NCBI RefSeq assembly: GCF_014904755.1
Contig: NZ_JACZFQ010000040.1
Location: 1 to 64,000 of the forward strand
DNA length: 64,000 nucleotides
From: Neoluteolibacter marinus
Lineage (GTDB): Bacteria; Verrucomicrobiota; Verrucomicrobiia; Verrucomicrobiales; Akkermansiaceae
Reading direction: 5' to 3'
Shown: piece by piece, positions 49,970-59,867 of the stretch
Layout of the letters: the number at the start of each line of letters is the position of its first letter
How positions within the stretch are numbered: position 1 is the first letter of the stretch
Notes under the pieces: generated by a model
Database searches by the model: none
Seen by the model: only the letters and a program-made list of their open reading frames with translations
What the model was told of the DNA's origin: nothing
Translations under genes and position numbers: made by a program

Positions 49970-52900
49970 ATGAAAGCTCACGAAAAGGCACTGTTGGCCT
50001 TATGGTTCATCGCGCCCACGGCATCCGGAGTGCCCGTGATCAACGAGATCATGTACCGCCCCGGGATCTCCTACCCCGAGAACACCGCGCTGGAGTTCAT
50101 CGAGATCCACAATCCGGACCAGCAGGCGGTCGATCTTTCCGGCTGGGCGCTCACCCGCGGGGTCGACTTCGTGTTTCCACCGGGTTCGATGCTGGGCCCC
50201 GGGGCCTACCGGGTGGTGGCGGCGGATCCGGTCGCCTTGGCGCTGGCGACCGGCGTGCCGGGGATCCTCGGTCCCTGGGAGCACGGCGATCAGCTCTCGA
50301 ACCGTGGAGAACGGGTCACACTTTCGAAGCCGGACGGAAACGGCGGGTTCGCGGAGGTCGATTCGATCCGCTATGCGGACGAAGGTGACTGGGGCTTCCG
50401 GACCTGGGATGACACCAACGGCTGGCGCTGGAACAGCCCGAGCAGCGGCGGCGGCGCGTCCTTGGAGCGGCGCAACCCGCACCTGGCCGTCGACAACGGA
50501 CAGAACTGGGGTTCGTCACTGGCGACCGGCGGGTCTCCCGGGGCGCCCAATTCGTTGATCAGCGACGACATCGCGCCGGTCATCCTGAAGGTGCAGCATT
50601 CGCCCGCCGTGCCGCGCAGCGGCGACGTGGTCACCCTGTCGTGCGAGCTGGTCGATGAGAATGCCTCCGAAGCCTTGTTCGCGACGCTCCATTGGCGGGA
50701 TGCGACGAGTGCTTCGCCCGGACCCTTCCAGCCGCTGGCCATGAGCAACCAGGGCAACCGCCGCTTCACCGCCACCCTCGGGGCGATGCCGGACGGAACG
50801 ATCATTGAGTTCTACGTGCACGCCAGCGACGGCATCCTGACCCGCACCTGGCCGGCGCCGGTCTCGGACGGGCAGACCGCGAACTGCACCTATCAAGTCG
50901 ACGACGAGCCGGAGAGCACCGCTGCGCCGACCTACCGGCTGATCCTGACGGCGGCGGAAAACGACAAGTACGAGGATCTTCAGTCCGAATACGGCCCGAC
51001 CACCAACATCGACCGCGTCAAGGGCCCGGACCGCAAGTTCAATGTGACGCTCGTCGCGACCGAAGGCGGCGAGAAGACGATCCGCTATCGCACGGGGATG
51101 CGCATCCGCGGCAGCAGTTCGCGGAAGTTCGTCAACAAGTCGCTGCAGATCTCGATGCCGGCCGACGACGGCTGGGGCGGGGTGACCAAGTTCAATCTCA
51201 ACGCCAAGTTCCCCTGGCTGCAGTTCCTCGGCATGAGGATGTACCAGGCTACCGGCCTGCCGGCCAACGACACCACGCCCGTCGAGGTCCGCCGCAACGG
51301 CATCGAGCGGACCACGGGCAGCTCGGGGGATGATCCGGACCATGGCATGTGGGTGCGCATGGAAGCCATCGACAGCGACTACGTCGACAACCACTGGCCG
51401 ACCGCCCCGGACGTGCAGGTCTACCGCAAGAACGAGGACAAGACCGAGTGGTCCAACATCGGCACCGCACCGGCAACGCCCGACGGGGTCTATTCCGGCT
51501 GGCTCAAGCGCAACCACAGCGGCCGCAACGACTGGTCCGACGTGATCGCCTTTTCAGACCTCTGGCAGTCGGTGTCGGAACCCTATTTCACCGGTGCCGA
51601 CCCCGGCAATGTCGCCTCAGGCACCTGGACCAAGGCGCCGTTCAGCAACGCGGACATCGACAGCCTTTCGACGGTGGTGGACTTCGACCAGCTGGCGCGC
51701 TGGCTGGCGCTGATGACCATCATCGACAACCGCGAATCGAGCCTCTCCAACGGCGAGGACGAGGACTACGCGGCGGTCTGGGTTGACGATGGCAGCCACC
51801 GGCGGATGCAACTTTTGCCGCACGACCTGGACACCATCGTCGGGCAGGGGGACGACCCTGCTTCACCGACCCGTGACGATTTGTTCGAGTCGACCGAATC
51901 CGGCGACATCTTCGAGGGCTTCCTGCCGCTGATCGGGGACAACGACGATCCCGGCAACGCGTTGATCCTGGAGAAATACTTTGGTGCCATCCGCGAGATG
52001 TTCGGCGGGCCCTTCGATGCCGAAACCACCACCAACCCCAATCCGCCGTTCCATGCCTTCGTGGACAACTTGCTCGGGGATTGGGTGCCGGCGTCGGTCC
52101 GCGGCGAGATGAAAAGTTACATGACCTCCCGCCAGAACTACCTGCTCGGGAAGGTCGGGGCCGGAAAGATCGTGCCGCCGGCGCCGACCAGTCACGGCAC
52201 CTTCACCCGGGCTGCGGCCGGTGACTTGCGGATCAACGAGGTGCTTGCGGTCAACGTCTCCACCTACCCCGGTGGCGGTTCGTTTCCCGATGTGATCGAG
52301 CTGCACAACAGCGGCACCAGCGGGATCGCCCTGGCCGGCCATGTCATCGCGGATGCGTCCAACGAGTATGTTTTTCCCGCAGGCAGCGGCAATGTCCCTG
52401 CCGGGGGATTCAAGATCGTGACCTCGGACACCCTGGGTTTCGGCCTGGCGGCGGAAGGCGACCGGGTCGAGCTGAGGAACAACCTCGGAGAAGTGCTGGA
52501 TGAAGTGGACTTCGGGCCGCAGGTCGCCGACAGGTCGATCGCGCGCGGTGCCTCCGACCCGGCAACCTGGGGGCTGGGCGAGCCGACCCTCAACGGTCCC
52601 AACGGCGATCCCGTTGGCCTGGGCGGCGTGGACCGGCTGTGGATCAACGAATGGGCCGGCAACACCGGCTTCCGCCTGGAGGACGACTTCGTCGAAATCC
52701 ACAACTCCGCCAGTCTCCCGGTGGCGCTCTCCGGGCTGAGGTTGACCGACCACCTCAGCGCTTATCCCGACCGCTTTGTCTTTCCGGAGCTGAGCTTCTG
52801 CGCGCCGGGAGACTACCTGGTGCTGGACTCGGGGCGCCTGGGCTTCGGCCTCGACGGGCGCTCGGAGAACATCTGGCTGTGCGGGGAGAACGGCACCGTC

Positions 52901-55723
52901 ATTCGCCACGTCGCGATGATTTCGCAGCGCGCCGACGAGTCGACCGGTCTCAATCCCGATGGCAGCTTCAACTGGGACCTCTTCCCGATCCCGACCCCGG
53001 GATTGTTCAATGCCACGGCGCCAAGCAGCCTGGTGGACGTGCTGGCGGCCCTGCGGGTCACCGAGGTGATGTATGATCCGGCGGGCGGCGGCGACTTCGA
53101 GTTCATCGAGCTGCAGAACACCGGGGCGGTGGAGCTGGATCTCGGGGGCGTGAGATTCACCGATGGCATCAGCTACCTGTTCGGTCCGGGATTCCTGCTG
53201 GCCCCCGGGGACTTCGTCGTCGTGTGCAAGAACCGCAGCGCGTTCCTCGGCCGCTATCCGGACAAGGCCGCGGTGCTGGCACCCGGAGAATACACCGGCT
53301 CGCTGTCCAACGACGGCGAGAAGGTCAGCCTCACTCTGCCGCTGCCCTTCGGCCTGAACATCCTCAGTTTCAAGTATGACCCCGCCTGGTATCCCGCCAC
53401 CGCAGGCGGCGGGTACTCGCTGCACCTCCGCGACGCGGGAACGACCCGGGCGGCGGATTGGGGGTCGATCGGCGTTTGGGTGGCCTCGGCGGCGATCCAC
53501 GGCAGCCCGGGCAGCGGTGAACCCCCGGTGATCACCAGCATCACCAGCGCACGCGGGGTGATGGCGAACCCCTTCGCGTATTCGATCGCCGCGACCGGCT
53601 CGCCCGTGGCCTACGATGCGACCGGACTGCCTGCCGGCCTGAGCGTTGGTCCGGCGACCGGCCTCATTTCGGGAATCCCCGCGGAAGGGGGCGAGTTCCC
53701 GGTCCAGATCTCCGCGACCGGCCCCGCCGGAACGGCCCAGGCCACCTTGATCCTGAACGTGATCGAGTACGGTCCGCTCGATCATTTCACCTGGGACTTC
53801 GTGCCGGACGCCGGGTATGCCCGCGCGGGCTTCGCGGTGAAAGTTTCGGCGCGCGATGCGGCGGGCCACCTGAAGCAGGACTACGCGGGCGGCGCGACGA
53901 TGCGCGCCTTCAGCCGGCTCGCCGGCGCTTCGCCCGTGTTGATCACCGAGGTCACCGACGGCGCGGAGGATCAGTTCGAATTGCAGAACGTCACCGCGGA
54001 ATCGGCGGACACCGCCGGATGGACGGTGGTCATCGGCGACAGCGCGGACATCGTGGTTCCGAACGAAGTGAGCTACGCGCTGCCCGCGGTGGTCGGGGCG
54101 GGCGGGATCCTGCGGATTTCCGAATCCGATTCGCCCGGACGCATCCATTTCGGCGGCGAGATCGGCTGGGACCCCGCGGATTCCCGGGGCTGGCTGATGC
54201 TGCTGGATGATACGGGAACGCTGCGCGACTTCGTCGCGATCGGACAGTGGACCGACGTCGAGCTTGCCGGCCTTTCGATCGAGATCGGTGGCCAGATCAT
54301 TGACCCGGTCGCCTCGGGTCACTGGAGCGGTGGTGCGCTGGCCGGCGATCCCCTCCAGACCGGCTCGAACTTCTGGCAGCGCGGCGGGGGGGGCGACCAC
54401 AACGACCCGTCCGACTGGGCCTGGTCGCTGGTCGACTCGTCGCTGGGTGCGGCCAATTCTGCTCTCATCCTGCCGTGGGTGATCGACACGCCCCTGACGC
54501 TGAGCCCCGCGGGGGCTTCTTTCGAGGGCGGAGAGTTCGTCGGAACGATCGCCATCGCGGAAGCCGCGGACGCGGCCTTTCTCCAGATCGCCGACGCCTT
54601 CGGTCATCGCAGCGAGATCGCCGGTCCGGTCGTGCTTGCTGACTTCGTCGATGAGGACGAAGACGGCATGCCGGATGACTGGGAAAGCGCGCGCGGCCTT
54701 TCGCCGGCTGATCCGGGCGATGCTGTGCGGGATGCGGACGGCGACGGAGAGGACAATCTCACGGAGTTCCAAACCGGGACTGATCCCGATTCCTCCTCCT
54801 CGATCTTGGCGGTCACGGCAAGCCATCACGACGCCGCTGCCGGGACCTTCACCCTCGAATGGACGGGCGTCGCGGGGAAACTCTACCGCGTCACCAGCGG
54901 CGACGGGCTGACAAACTGGACGACGCGCGCGAAGCGGATCGCGACAGTCGATGGTCCGCTTAGCGTCGAGTTGCCGACCCTCGGAAGCTCCCGGCAATTT
55001 TACCGCGTCGAGTATGATCCGCTGCTGCTGCCACCGCTCCCGGACGGGTCCTTGGATCATTTCACCTGGGAATTTGTCCCGGCTTCGGCCTATGCGGACC
55101 ACGGTTTCGCGGTGCGGATTGTCGCGTGGGACGACTTCGGGAACCCGAAGGCCGACTACGAGGAAAGCGCCACGCTCAGCGGTGTCGGCACGGAACTCAC
55201 CTTCACCCCGGCCGGGATTCCGTTCACCGCGGGCGAGTTCGTCGGGATCATCTCGGTCGCCGAACCCGCCGCCAGCGCGGTCCTGAGGGTGACGGACGCG
55301 GAAGGACCGACGGGGGATTCCCCGCCGGTCGACCTGCTCGCCTTTGTCGATGCCGACGAGGACGAACTGCCGGACGACTGGGAAGCGGAACACGGGCTTT
55401 CCTCCCTGGATCCCGGCGATGGCGGTCTCGATGCCGATGGCGACGGCAGGAGCAACCTCGAGGAGTTCGAAGCAGGCACGGATCCGCAGCTCGCGGCATC
55501 GGTGTTCGCAATCACCGCACACCATCGAGATCCGGAAGGTGAGACCTTCACCGTCGAGTGGTCCGCCGTGGCCGGGAAACTCTATCAGGTCACCTCCAGC
55601 GAGACTCTCAGCGGATGGTCGGTCCGGGCAACCCGGCTGGCGACGGAGACCGGGATCCAATCGGCCGAGCTTCCGACCGGACTCGAGCCGGCCCGCTTCT
55701 TCCGGGTCGAGGTCGTCCGCTGA
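49970..55723 (+). CDS. Giant secreted protein with CotH and multiple lamin-tail domains
   Basis: A 1917-residue exported protein (signal peptide ending near residue 20). Domains in order: lamin-tail domain 1 (~20-185, INEIMYRP...LEFIEIHNP); an intervening beta domain; CotH kinase-like domain (~350-640, with IRYRTGMRIRGSSSRKF and LLPHDLDTIVG); lamin-tail domains at ~750, ~888 and ~1028, each starting with INEV/INEW/VTEV and an EFIEL/DVIEL/DFVEIH block; a putative Ig/cadherin-like domain (~1185-1265); another lamin-tail domain (~1320); and two similar ~235-residue modules with DEDEDGMPDDWE and DADEDELPDDWE calcium-binding repeats (~1560, ~1792). CotH proteins phosphorylate Ser in other secreted proteins in Bacillus. 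No PEP-CTERM signal. Likely a cell-surface or released adhesin/enzyme. Confidence 0.88.
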   Translation: MKAHEKALLALWFIAPTASGVPVINEIMYRPGISYPENTALEFIEIHNPDQQAVDLSGWALTRGVDFVFPPGSMLGPGAYRVVAADPVALALATGVPGILGPWEHGDQLSNRGERVTLSKPDGNGGFAEVDSIRYADEGDWGFRTWDDTNGWRWNSPSSGGGASLERRNPHLAVDNGQNWGSSLATGGSPGAPNSLISDDIAPVILKVQHSPAVPRSGDVVTLSCELVDENASEALFATLHWRDATSASPGPFQPLAMSNQGNRRFTATLGAMPDGTIIEFYVHASDGILTRTWPAPVSDGQTANCTYQVDDEPESTAAPTYRLILTAAENDKYEDLQSEYGPTTNIDRVKGPDRKFNVTLVATEGGEKTIRYRTGMRIRGSSSRKFVNKSLQISMPADDGWGGVTKFNLNAKFPWLQFLGMRMYQATGLPANDTTPVEVRRNGIERTTGSSGDDPDHGMWVRMEAIDSDYVDNHWPTAPDVQVYRKNEDKTEWSNIGTAPATPDGVYSGWLKRNHSGRNDWSDVIAFSDLWQSVSEPYFTGADPGNVASGTWTKAPFSNADIDSLSTVVDFDQLARWLALMTIIDNRESSLSNGEDEDYAAVWVDDGSHRRMQLLPHDLDTIVGQGDDPASPTRDDLFESTESGDIFEGFLPLIGDNDDPGNALILEKYFGAIREMFGGPFDAETTTNPNPPFHAFVDNLLGDWVPASVRGEMKSYMTSRQNYLLGKVGAGKIVPPAPTSHGTFTRAAAGDLRINEVLAVNVSTYPGGGSFPDVIELHNSGTSGIALAGHVIADASNEYVFPAGSGNVPAGGFKIVTSDTLGFGLAAEGDRVELRNNLGEVLDEVDFGPQVADRSIARGASDPATWGLGEPTLNGPNGDPVGLGGVDRLWINEWAGNTGFRLEDDFVEIHNSASLPVALSGLRLTDHLSAYPDRFVFPELSFCAPGDYLVLDSGRLGFGLDGRSENIWLCGENGTVIRHVAMISQRADESTGLNPDGSFNWDLFPIPTPGLFNATAPSSLVDVLAALRVTEVMYDPAGGGDFEFIELQNTGAVELDLGGVRFTDGISYLFGPGFLLAPGDFVVVCKNRSAFLGRYPDKAAVLAPGEYTGSLSNDGEKVSLTLPLPFGLNILSFKYDPAWYPATAGGGYSLHLRDAGTTRAADWGSIGVWVASAAIHGSPGSGEPPVITSITSARGVMANPFAYSIAATGSPVAYDATGLPAGLSVGPATGLISGIPAEGGEFPVQISATGPAGTAQATLILNVIEYGPLDHFTWDFVPDAGYARAGFAVKVSARDAAGHLKQDYAGGATMRAFSRLAGASPVLITEVTDGAEDQFELQNVTAESADTAGWTVVIGDSADIVVPNEVSYALPAVVGAGGILRISESDSPGRIHFGGEIGWDPADSRGWLMLLDDTGTLRDFVAIGQWTDVELAGLSIEIGGQIIDPVASGHWSGGALAGDPLQTGSNFWQRGGGGDHNDPSDWAWSLVDSSLGAANSALILPWVIDTPLTLSPAGASFEGGEFVGTIAIAEAADAAFLQIADAFGHRSEIAGPVVLADFVDEDEDGMPDDWESARGLSPADPGDAVRDADGDGEDNLTEFQTGTDPDSSSSILAVTASHHDAAAGTFTLEWTGVAGKLYRVTSGDGLTNWTTRAKRIATVDGPLSVELPTLGSSRQFYRVEYDPLLLPPLPDGSLDHFTWEFVPASAYADHGFAVRIVAWDDFGNPKADYEESATLSGVGTELTFTPAGIPFTAGEFVGIISVAEPAASAVLRVTDAEGPTGDSPPVDLLAFVDADEDELPDDWEAEHGLSSLDPGDGGLDADGDGRSNLEEFEAGTDPQLAASVFAITAHHRDPEGETFTVEWSAVAGKLYQVTSSETLSGWSVRATRLATETGIQSAELPTGLEPARFFRVEVVR

Positions 55724-55778
55724 AAGACGCTCCGGCGCGGGGTTGCGGCCGGGCCGTGCGCCCGCTTAGCTCGGCCGC

Positions 55779-56501
55779 GTGACCCAGCCCCTGATTGCCG
55801 CCGCCCGCGAACTGGCGGACCGACTGCGCCCGCTCGAATTCACCAAATCGAGCCACGTCTACCTGCCACTCGACTACGCCCGGGAACCGCACGAGGCTTA
55901 TCTCAAGCGCTTTGGCGGCGGCCCCAAGCGTGTCGTGTTCCTGGGCATGAATCCAGGGCCCTTCGGGATGGCGCAGACCGGGGTTCCGTTCGGGGAGATC
56001 GCCGCGGTGAAAGAGTGGATGGGCATTTCCGGCAAGGTCGGGAAGCCGGGGCACGAGCATCCCAAGCGCCCCGTGCAGGGTTTCGATTGCACCAAATCCG
56101 AGGTCAGCGGCCGCCGGCTGTGGGGCTTGTTCGCCGAACGCTTCGGCACCGCGGATGCGTTCTTCCGCGATCACTTCGTCCTCAACTTCTGCCCCTTGGT
56201 GTGGATGAGCGAAACCGGGGCGAACCTCACCCCGGACAAGCTGGTGGCGGCCGAGATGGAACCGGTCGAGGAGGCCTGCCTCGACCACCTGGTGCGTGCC
56301 CTCGAACTACTGGACGGGCAGTATTTGATCGGCGTGGGCGCATACGCCGAGCAGCGCCTGAAAGCCGCCGCGGAACGTCTCGGCTCCACCGCTCGACTCG
56401 GCCGCGTCCTTCATCCATCCCCTGCCTCGCCCGCCGCCAACCGCGGCTGGGCGGAAGCGGCGACCAAGCAACTGGTCGCGCAGGGCGTGTGGGCCGATTG
56501 A
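55779..56501 (+). CDS. SMUG1-family uracil-DNA glycosylase-like protein
   Basis: A 240-residue base-excision repair enzyme of the UDG superfamily. The SMUG1 pattern is clear: VVFLGMNPGPFGMAQTGVPFGE (catalytic motif 1, with Asn as in SMUG1), an NFCPLVWM strand and RVLHPSPASPAANRGW (motif 2, HPSPxSP). Members remove uracil and oxidised pyrimidines from DNA. The start is GTG at 55779, 56 bp after the giant gene. There is no sign of cotranscription with the surrounding secreted-protein genes other than strand. Confidence 0.9.
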   Translation: MTQPLIAAARELADRLRPLEFTKSSHVYLPLDYAREPHEAYLKRFGGGPKRVVFLGMNPGPFGMAQTGVPFGEIAAVKEWMGISGKVGKPGHEHPKRPVQGFDCTKSEVSGRRLWGLFAERFGTADAFFRDHFVLNFCPLVWMSETGANLTPDKLVAAEMEPVEEACLDHLVRALELLDGQYLIGVGAYAEQRLKAAAERLGSTARLGRVLHPSPASPAANRGWAEAATKQLVAQGVWAD

Positions 56502-56562
56502 AGGAGCGGGTGGCTGGCAAACTTGGCTTGTGGCAAGGCCCGCTGATGATTTCCTTGTCCCC

Positions 56563-57780
56563 ATGGGAATCCCCGGCGTCTGTCCCGGTTTCATTGGCGG
56601 CCTGCTCGCCTTGCAAGTCCTGACTGGGCGCGCGCAGGATGCCCCGCGCGACCCCGCTCCTGCCATGCCTGTAATCAAAGAAGATCCAGCCCACCCGCCG
56701 GCCCTCGAAGTCACCGTCCGCCGCTACATCGAGCTCAGCCAGAGTGCCGGTCCGCGGGAATGGTCGCCGCTGGTTTTTCCCGCGGACATCGACAGCTTCC
56801 ACGCCCAGGTCACCGCGGCGGCGGAGATCCTCGAGCCGTTGGGCGAAGCCCAAGGCTTGCTGCGGAATGCCGGTGTCGGCAGCGTCGCCGAACTCACGGC
56901 GATGGCTCCCCTGGATCTTTTCTGCGCGATGCTCGACCAGCAGTTCGCCAGCATCCGGCGCCGGGCTCCCGGGGAGCTCGCGAAGTTGCTCGAATCCGTG
57001 CGCTTGGATCGGATCGTGGCGCCTTCCGCCGACAGTCCACCGGGGAGCACCTGGAAAATCGAATACTCGTTCCTGTTTCAGAACGAGCAGCTCCAGATCA
57101 ACCGCCGCCTGAGTGAGGAAGCCGAGGTGATTGAATCCGGGGGCAAGTGGTTCATCCGATTGCGTCCGGCGATGCACTCGTTCGCGACCCGGGCGCGAAA
57201 CCAGGTGGCAGACTTCCACGCCCGCGCCGCTCGGGATCTCAAGGACGGGATCGCGAACCCCGATGACGAGCTCGAGGAAGTGCGGCTCTCCGGGTTCCGT
57301 CGCGTCGACGACAAGCGGATCGTGATCGAACCCCGTTTTTCCTACGCCCGTGAATTCTACCAGGGGCTTGCGGCGGTGCGGGTGATGAGCACTTGGGGAT
57401 ACATCAAGGCGGACGGGAGCTGGGCCGTCGAACCGCGCTTCTCCGATGCCAAGGATTTCGCCGATGGACTGGCCCCGGTTGCCCTCGAGGATACCGAGGA
57501 GGAACGGTGGGGATACATCGATCGCGGCGGCCGCGAGGTCATCGCCTTGACCTACGGCTCGGCCCGCGAGTTTTCCGAAGGCCTTGCTGCGGTGGAAAAG
57601 GATGGACGCTGGGGATTCATCGACCCCAAAGGGGGGATCGTGATTCCTTTTCGCTACAGCGCCGCGGATTCCTTTTCGGAGGGTCACGCCGAGGTCGAGT
57701 GGGAGAACGAGGACGGCGAGGAGGAGTCGGGATTCATCGATCGTGCCGGTAGGCTGGTTTCCGATGATGAGGGGGAGTGA
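56563..57780 (+). CDS. Secreted WG-repeat protein
   Basis: A 405-residue exported protein (leader about residues 1-25). A helical section (about 50-230) precedes 4-5 WG repeats in the last ~150 residues: FYQGLAAVRVMSTWGYIKADG, FADGLAPVALEDTEEERWGYIDRGG, FSEGLAAVEKDGRWGFIDPKG and FSEGHAEVEWENEDG. WG/KWG repeats form small beta-propeller-like surfaces for protein or ligand binding and are common in secreted bacterial proteins. ATG at 56563 is chosen for its leader; the frame is open to 56530. Confidence 0.86.
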   Translation: MGIPGVCPGFIGGLLALQVLTGRAQDAPRDPAPAMPVIKEDPAHPPALEVTVRRYIELSQSAGPREWSPLVFPADIDSFHAQVTAAAEILEPLGEAQGLLRNAGVGSVAELTAMAPLDLFCAMLDQQFASIRRRAPGELAKLLESVRLDRIVAPSADSPPGSTWKIEYSFLFQNEQLQINRRLSEEAEVIESGGKWFIRLRPAMHSFATRARNQVADFHARAARDLKDGIANPDDELEEVRLSGFRRVDDKRIVIEPRFSYAREFYQGLAAVRVMSTWGYIKADGSWAVEPRFSDAKDFADGLAPVALEDTEEERWGYIDRGGREVIALTYGSAREFSEGLAAVEKDGRWGFIDPKGGIVIPFRYSAADSFSEGHAEVEWENEDGEEESGFIDRAGRLVSDDEGE

Positions 57781-57841
57781 GCGGCCGGGTGCGAAGCATG
57801 GAACGGCTCGACATAGGCCTCGCGGATGAGGACGTTGGGCC

Positions 57842-58669
57842 ATGAGGATTCTATTCCTGTTGGCCCTCGCGGCCGCAACGACGGCGCTTGCCAACGACAC
57901 CTCGATCAATTCCGGGGCGCACGGGCCGTCGCCGCTCGGCGAGTTTGCCGCGGAGGAATCGGTGGTGCGGATGGTTTCCGAAACGATCGCCATCCGCTTC
58001 GGCAAGGAGGAGTCCGAGGTGACCTGCCGCTTCACCTTCCGCAGCACCAAGCAGGGCGGCGCGGCGAATCAGACCGTGGGCTTTCCCGACCTGTTGGAGA
58101 TGGACTCGGACACCGGGCGGATCCGCAAGCTGGAGACCTTCGTCGATGGCAAGCCGGTGGAAGCCAAGAAGGTCCGCGGCTGGTTCGCGACCGGGGATTG
58201 GGGCACTCCCAAGAGCGGCTTCGGCGCGCCGCCGCCGGAATTGCCGGCAGGGGAGGTCCAACTCGCGGATTTCTTCGCCATCGAGGTGGCGTTCCCGCCC
58301 GACCGGGACGTCATCATCGAGCGCCACTACCTCGCCGACAACGGCGGCGACACGATGGGAACGTCGTGGTTCAGCTACACCACCCACACCGGCGCGGTGT
58401 GGCAGGGCACGATAGGCAAGGCCGAGTTCCGGGTGAAGCTCGACGGCTGGACGGTCGATGACCTCGCCTTCGAGGACGGGCCGCAGAAGCTCGACCCGCG
58501 GAAGCAATCCGGATGGTGCTCCCCGAACCTCGCGGAGTGGACGGTGGTCTCGCCGACCGAGCTGACAATGACCTGGAAGGACTTTGAACCGGCCGTGCAC
58601 AAGACCCGTCGAGGGATCGAGATCTGCACCTGGTCGCAGCAGATGTTGAAGGCGGGGGCGCCGCGCTAA
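57842..58669 (+). CDS. DUF4424-like secreted protein
   Basis: A 275-residue protein with a short signal peptide (residues 1-17, ending ALA-N). The body is beta-type, with VVRMVSETIAIRFGKEESEVTCRFTFRST near the start and FFAIEVAFPPDRDVIIERHYLA in the middle, the pattern of the DUF4424 family of periplasmic proteins of unknown function. No catalytic residues can be recognised. It starts 61 bp after the WG-repeat gene on the same strand and its stop overlaps the convergent gene by 4 bp (CTAA). Confidence 0.65.
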   Translation: MRILFLLALAAATTALANDTSINSGAHGPSPLGEFAAEESVVRMVSETIAIRFGKEESEVTCRFTFRSTKQGGAANQTVGFPDLLEMDSDTGRIRKLETFVDGKPVEAKKVRGWFATGDWGTPKSGFGAPPPELPAGEVQLADFFAIEVAFPPDRDVIIERHYLADNGGDTMGTSWFSYTTHTGAVWQGTIGKAEFRVKLDGWTVDDLAFEDGPQKLDPRKQSGWCSPNLAEWTVVSPTELTMTWKDFEPAVHKTRRGIEICTWSQQMLKAGAPR

Positions 58670-59205
58670 CAGGGGTCCAACGGCTCCTCCGCTCCAGCGT
58701 CATTTGGCCGGGCCGCCCGCCGCGCGGCGTTTTCGGCCTTGAGCATGGTGATCTCGGCGGCCCAGCGGTTGAGCTGCCATTGTCGGAAAAACCAGACGGC
58801 AGTGGCCATCGCGATCGCCAGCACGAGCCAGACGAACCAGGTTACCGTGACGGCAAGCGGGCCCTGCACGTCGTAGATTCCGCCGAGCACGGCGAAGACC
58901 GACTCGATGCCGGCGAAAGCGGCCCAGCTCCGGTATCCCAAGGTATCGAGTCTGGCGAACCACACCGCCGCGGAGGCCAACACCAAGGCGTTCAGCACGT
59001 CCCACTCGCCGTCTAGCAGGAGCGGGCTTTGCCAGATCACCTTGAATTGATCGGGATGGAACCGGCGCATGGCGGTCAGGAATCCCGCGGCGATGGCGAA
59101 GGCGCCGACCTGACTCCCGACCCAGACCGCGCTCAGGTAGAAGGCGACCCTTCTTGGAAACCACCAACAACCCTTGGCGTAGATTTCCTCGAGGTCGCGG
59201 CTCAT
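58666..59205 (-). CDS. Hypothetical four-helix membrane protein
   Basis: A 179-residue protein with four hydrophobic segments (about 20-45, 68-85, 90-108 and 115-140) and a charged helical C-terminus. An N-terminal MSRDLEEIYAKGCWWFPRR segment precedes the first helix. Family not recognised. It begins 4 bp after the stop of the gene ending at 59210, so the pair forms a small minus-strand operon. Confidence 0.7.
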   Translation of the reverse strand: MSRDLEEIYAKGCWWFPRRVAFYLSAVWVGSQVGAFAIAAGFLTAMRRFHPDQFKVIWQSPLLLDGEWDVLNALVLASAAVWFARLDTLGYRSWAAFAGIESVFAVLGGIYDVQGPLAVTVTWFVWLVLAIAMATAVWFFRQWQLNRWAAEITMLKAENAARRAARPNDAGAEEPLDPC

Positions 59206-59209
59206 CGGG

Positions 59210-59674
59210 TCACCCCTCCTGGTGCGGGAAGATCACCGCCAGGCGCTCGATGCCGTTCTTCGAGAACTCGTCCCAGTAGCGTTTCTCGATGTCACGGGTG
59301 TGGGCGCGGCGGTCTTCCTCGCTCATCGCCTGCCAGGCGCTCATGCCGATGACCCGGGCGAGGTCGCGGTCGGCGAGCCGGATAACGAGTTCTTCCCAAA
59401 AGACCTCGTTGCGGAACTCGTCGTAGCACTGCTGGAAGAACGAGCCCTCCTGGTGCTCCGGGTTGAGGTGGTGGCGTTGCTTCTCCTCGTCGAACTCGAT
59501 CTGGTCGCCGAGTCCGGCATGCTTGGCCTTTTCCAACACCTTGTCTTCCAATGCCTCGTAGGCGGAGACGCCTTCCTCCGAACCCGGGCGCTCGTTCCAC
59601 GAAGCGACTTCGGCGGCCAAGCTGACCATTTCCACCAGGGTGGCGAGTTCTTCTTCGGTGAAACGCAGGTGCAT
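59210..59674 (-). CDS. Hypothetical soluble acidic helical protein
   Basis: A 154-residue, Glu-rich, mostly helical protein without signal peptide (FTEEELATLVEMVSLAAEVA start, RDIEKRYWDEFSKNGIERLAVI end). No family recognised; no metal or catalytic motif obvious. First gene of a two-gene minus-strand unit with the membrane protein at 58666-59205, so it may act with it. Confidence 0.7.
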   Translation of the reverse strand: MHLRFTEEELATLVEMVSLAAEVASWNERPGSEEGVSAYEALEDKVLEKAKHAGLGDQIEFDEEKQRHHLNPEHQEGSFFQQCYDEFRNEVFWEELVIRLADRDLARVIGMSAWQAMSEEDRRAHTRDIEKRYWDEFSKNGIERLAVIFPHQEG

Positions 59675-59784
59675 GTCGGGGCGGGGAGGAAATCACCGCT
59701 TTCCCGCAGCCGCAAGCCCGCAGCGACTCCATGCTTGCACGCGGCGGATGGATGGCCGAAAAAGCCGCCGTCCGCAGGGAGAAA

Positions 59785-59859
59785 GCACGAGTAGCTCAGC
59801 GGTAGAGCAACCCGTTTACACCGGGTCGGTCGGCGGTTCGATCCCGTCCTCGTGTACCA
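59785..59859 (+). tRNA. tRNA-Val (anticodon UAC)
   Basis: A 75-nt cloverleaf: acceptor GCACGAG / CTCGTGT (six Watson-Crick pairs and one G-T wobble), D stem GCTC / GAGC, anticodon stem ACCCG / CGGGT with loop TTTACAC giving anticodon TAC, 5-nt variable loop, T stem GGCGG / CCGTC with loop TTCGATC. The discriminator A and CCA end are encoded. Confidence 0.97.
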
Positions 59860-59867
59860 CCTGGCAG

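Noticed and set aside
51863-55660. 1265-codon open frame on the minus strand opposite the giant secreted protein gene
   Set aside because: It is antisense to a gene with clear domains, reads as His/Arg/Gly/Pro-rich GC-bias product and shows no family pattern. Long antisense frames are expected at this GC content.
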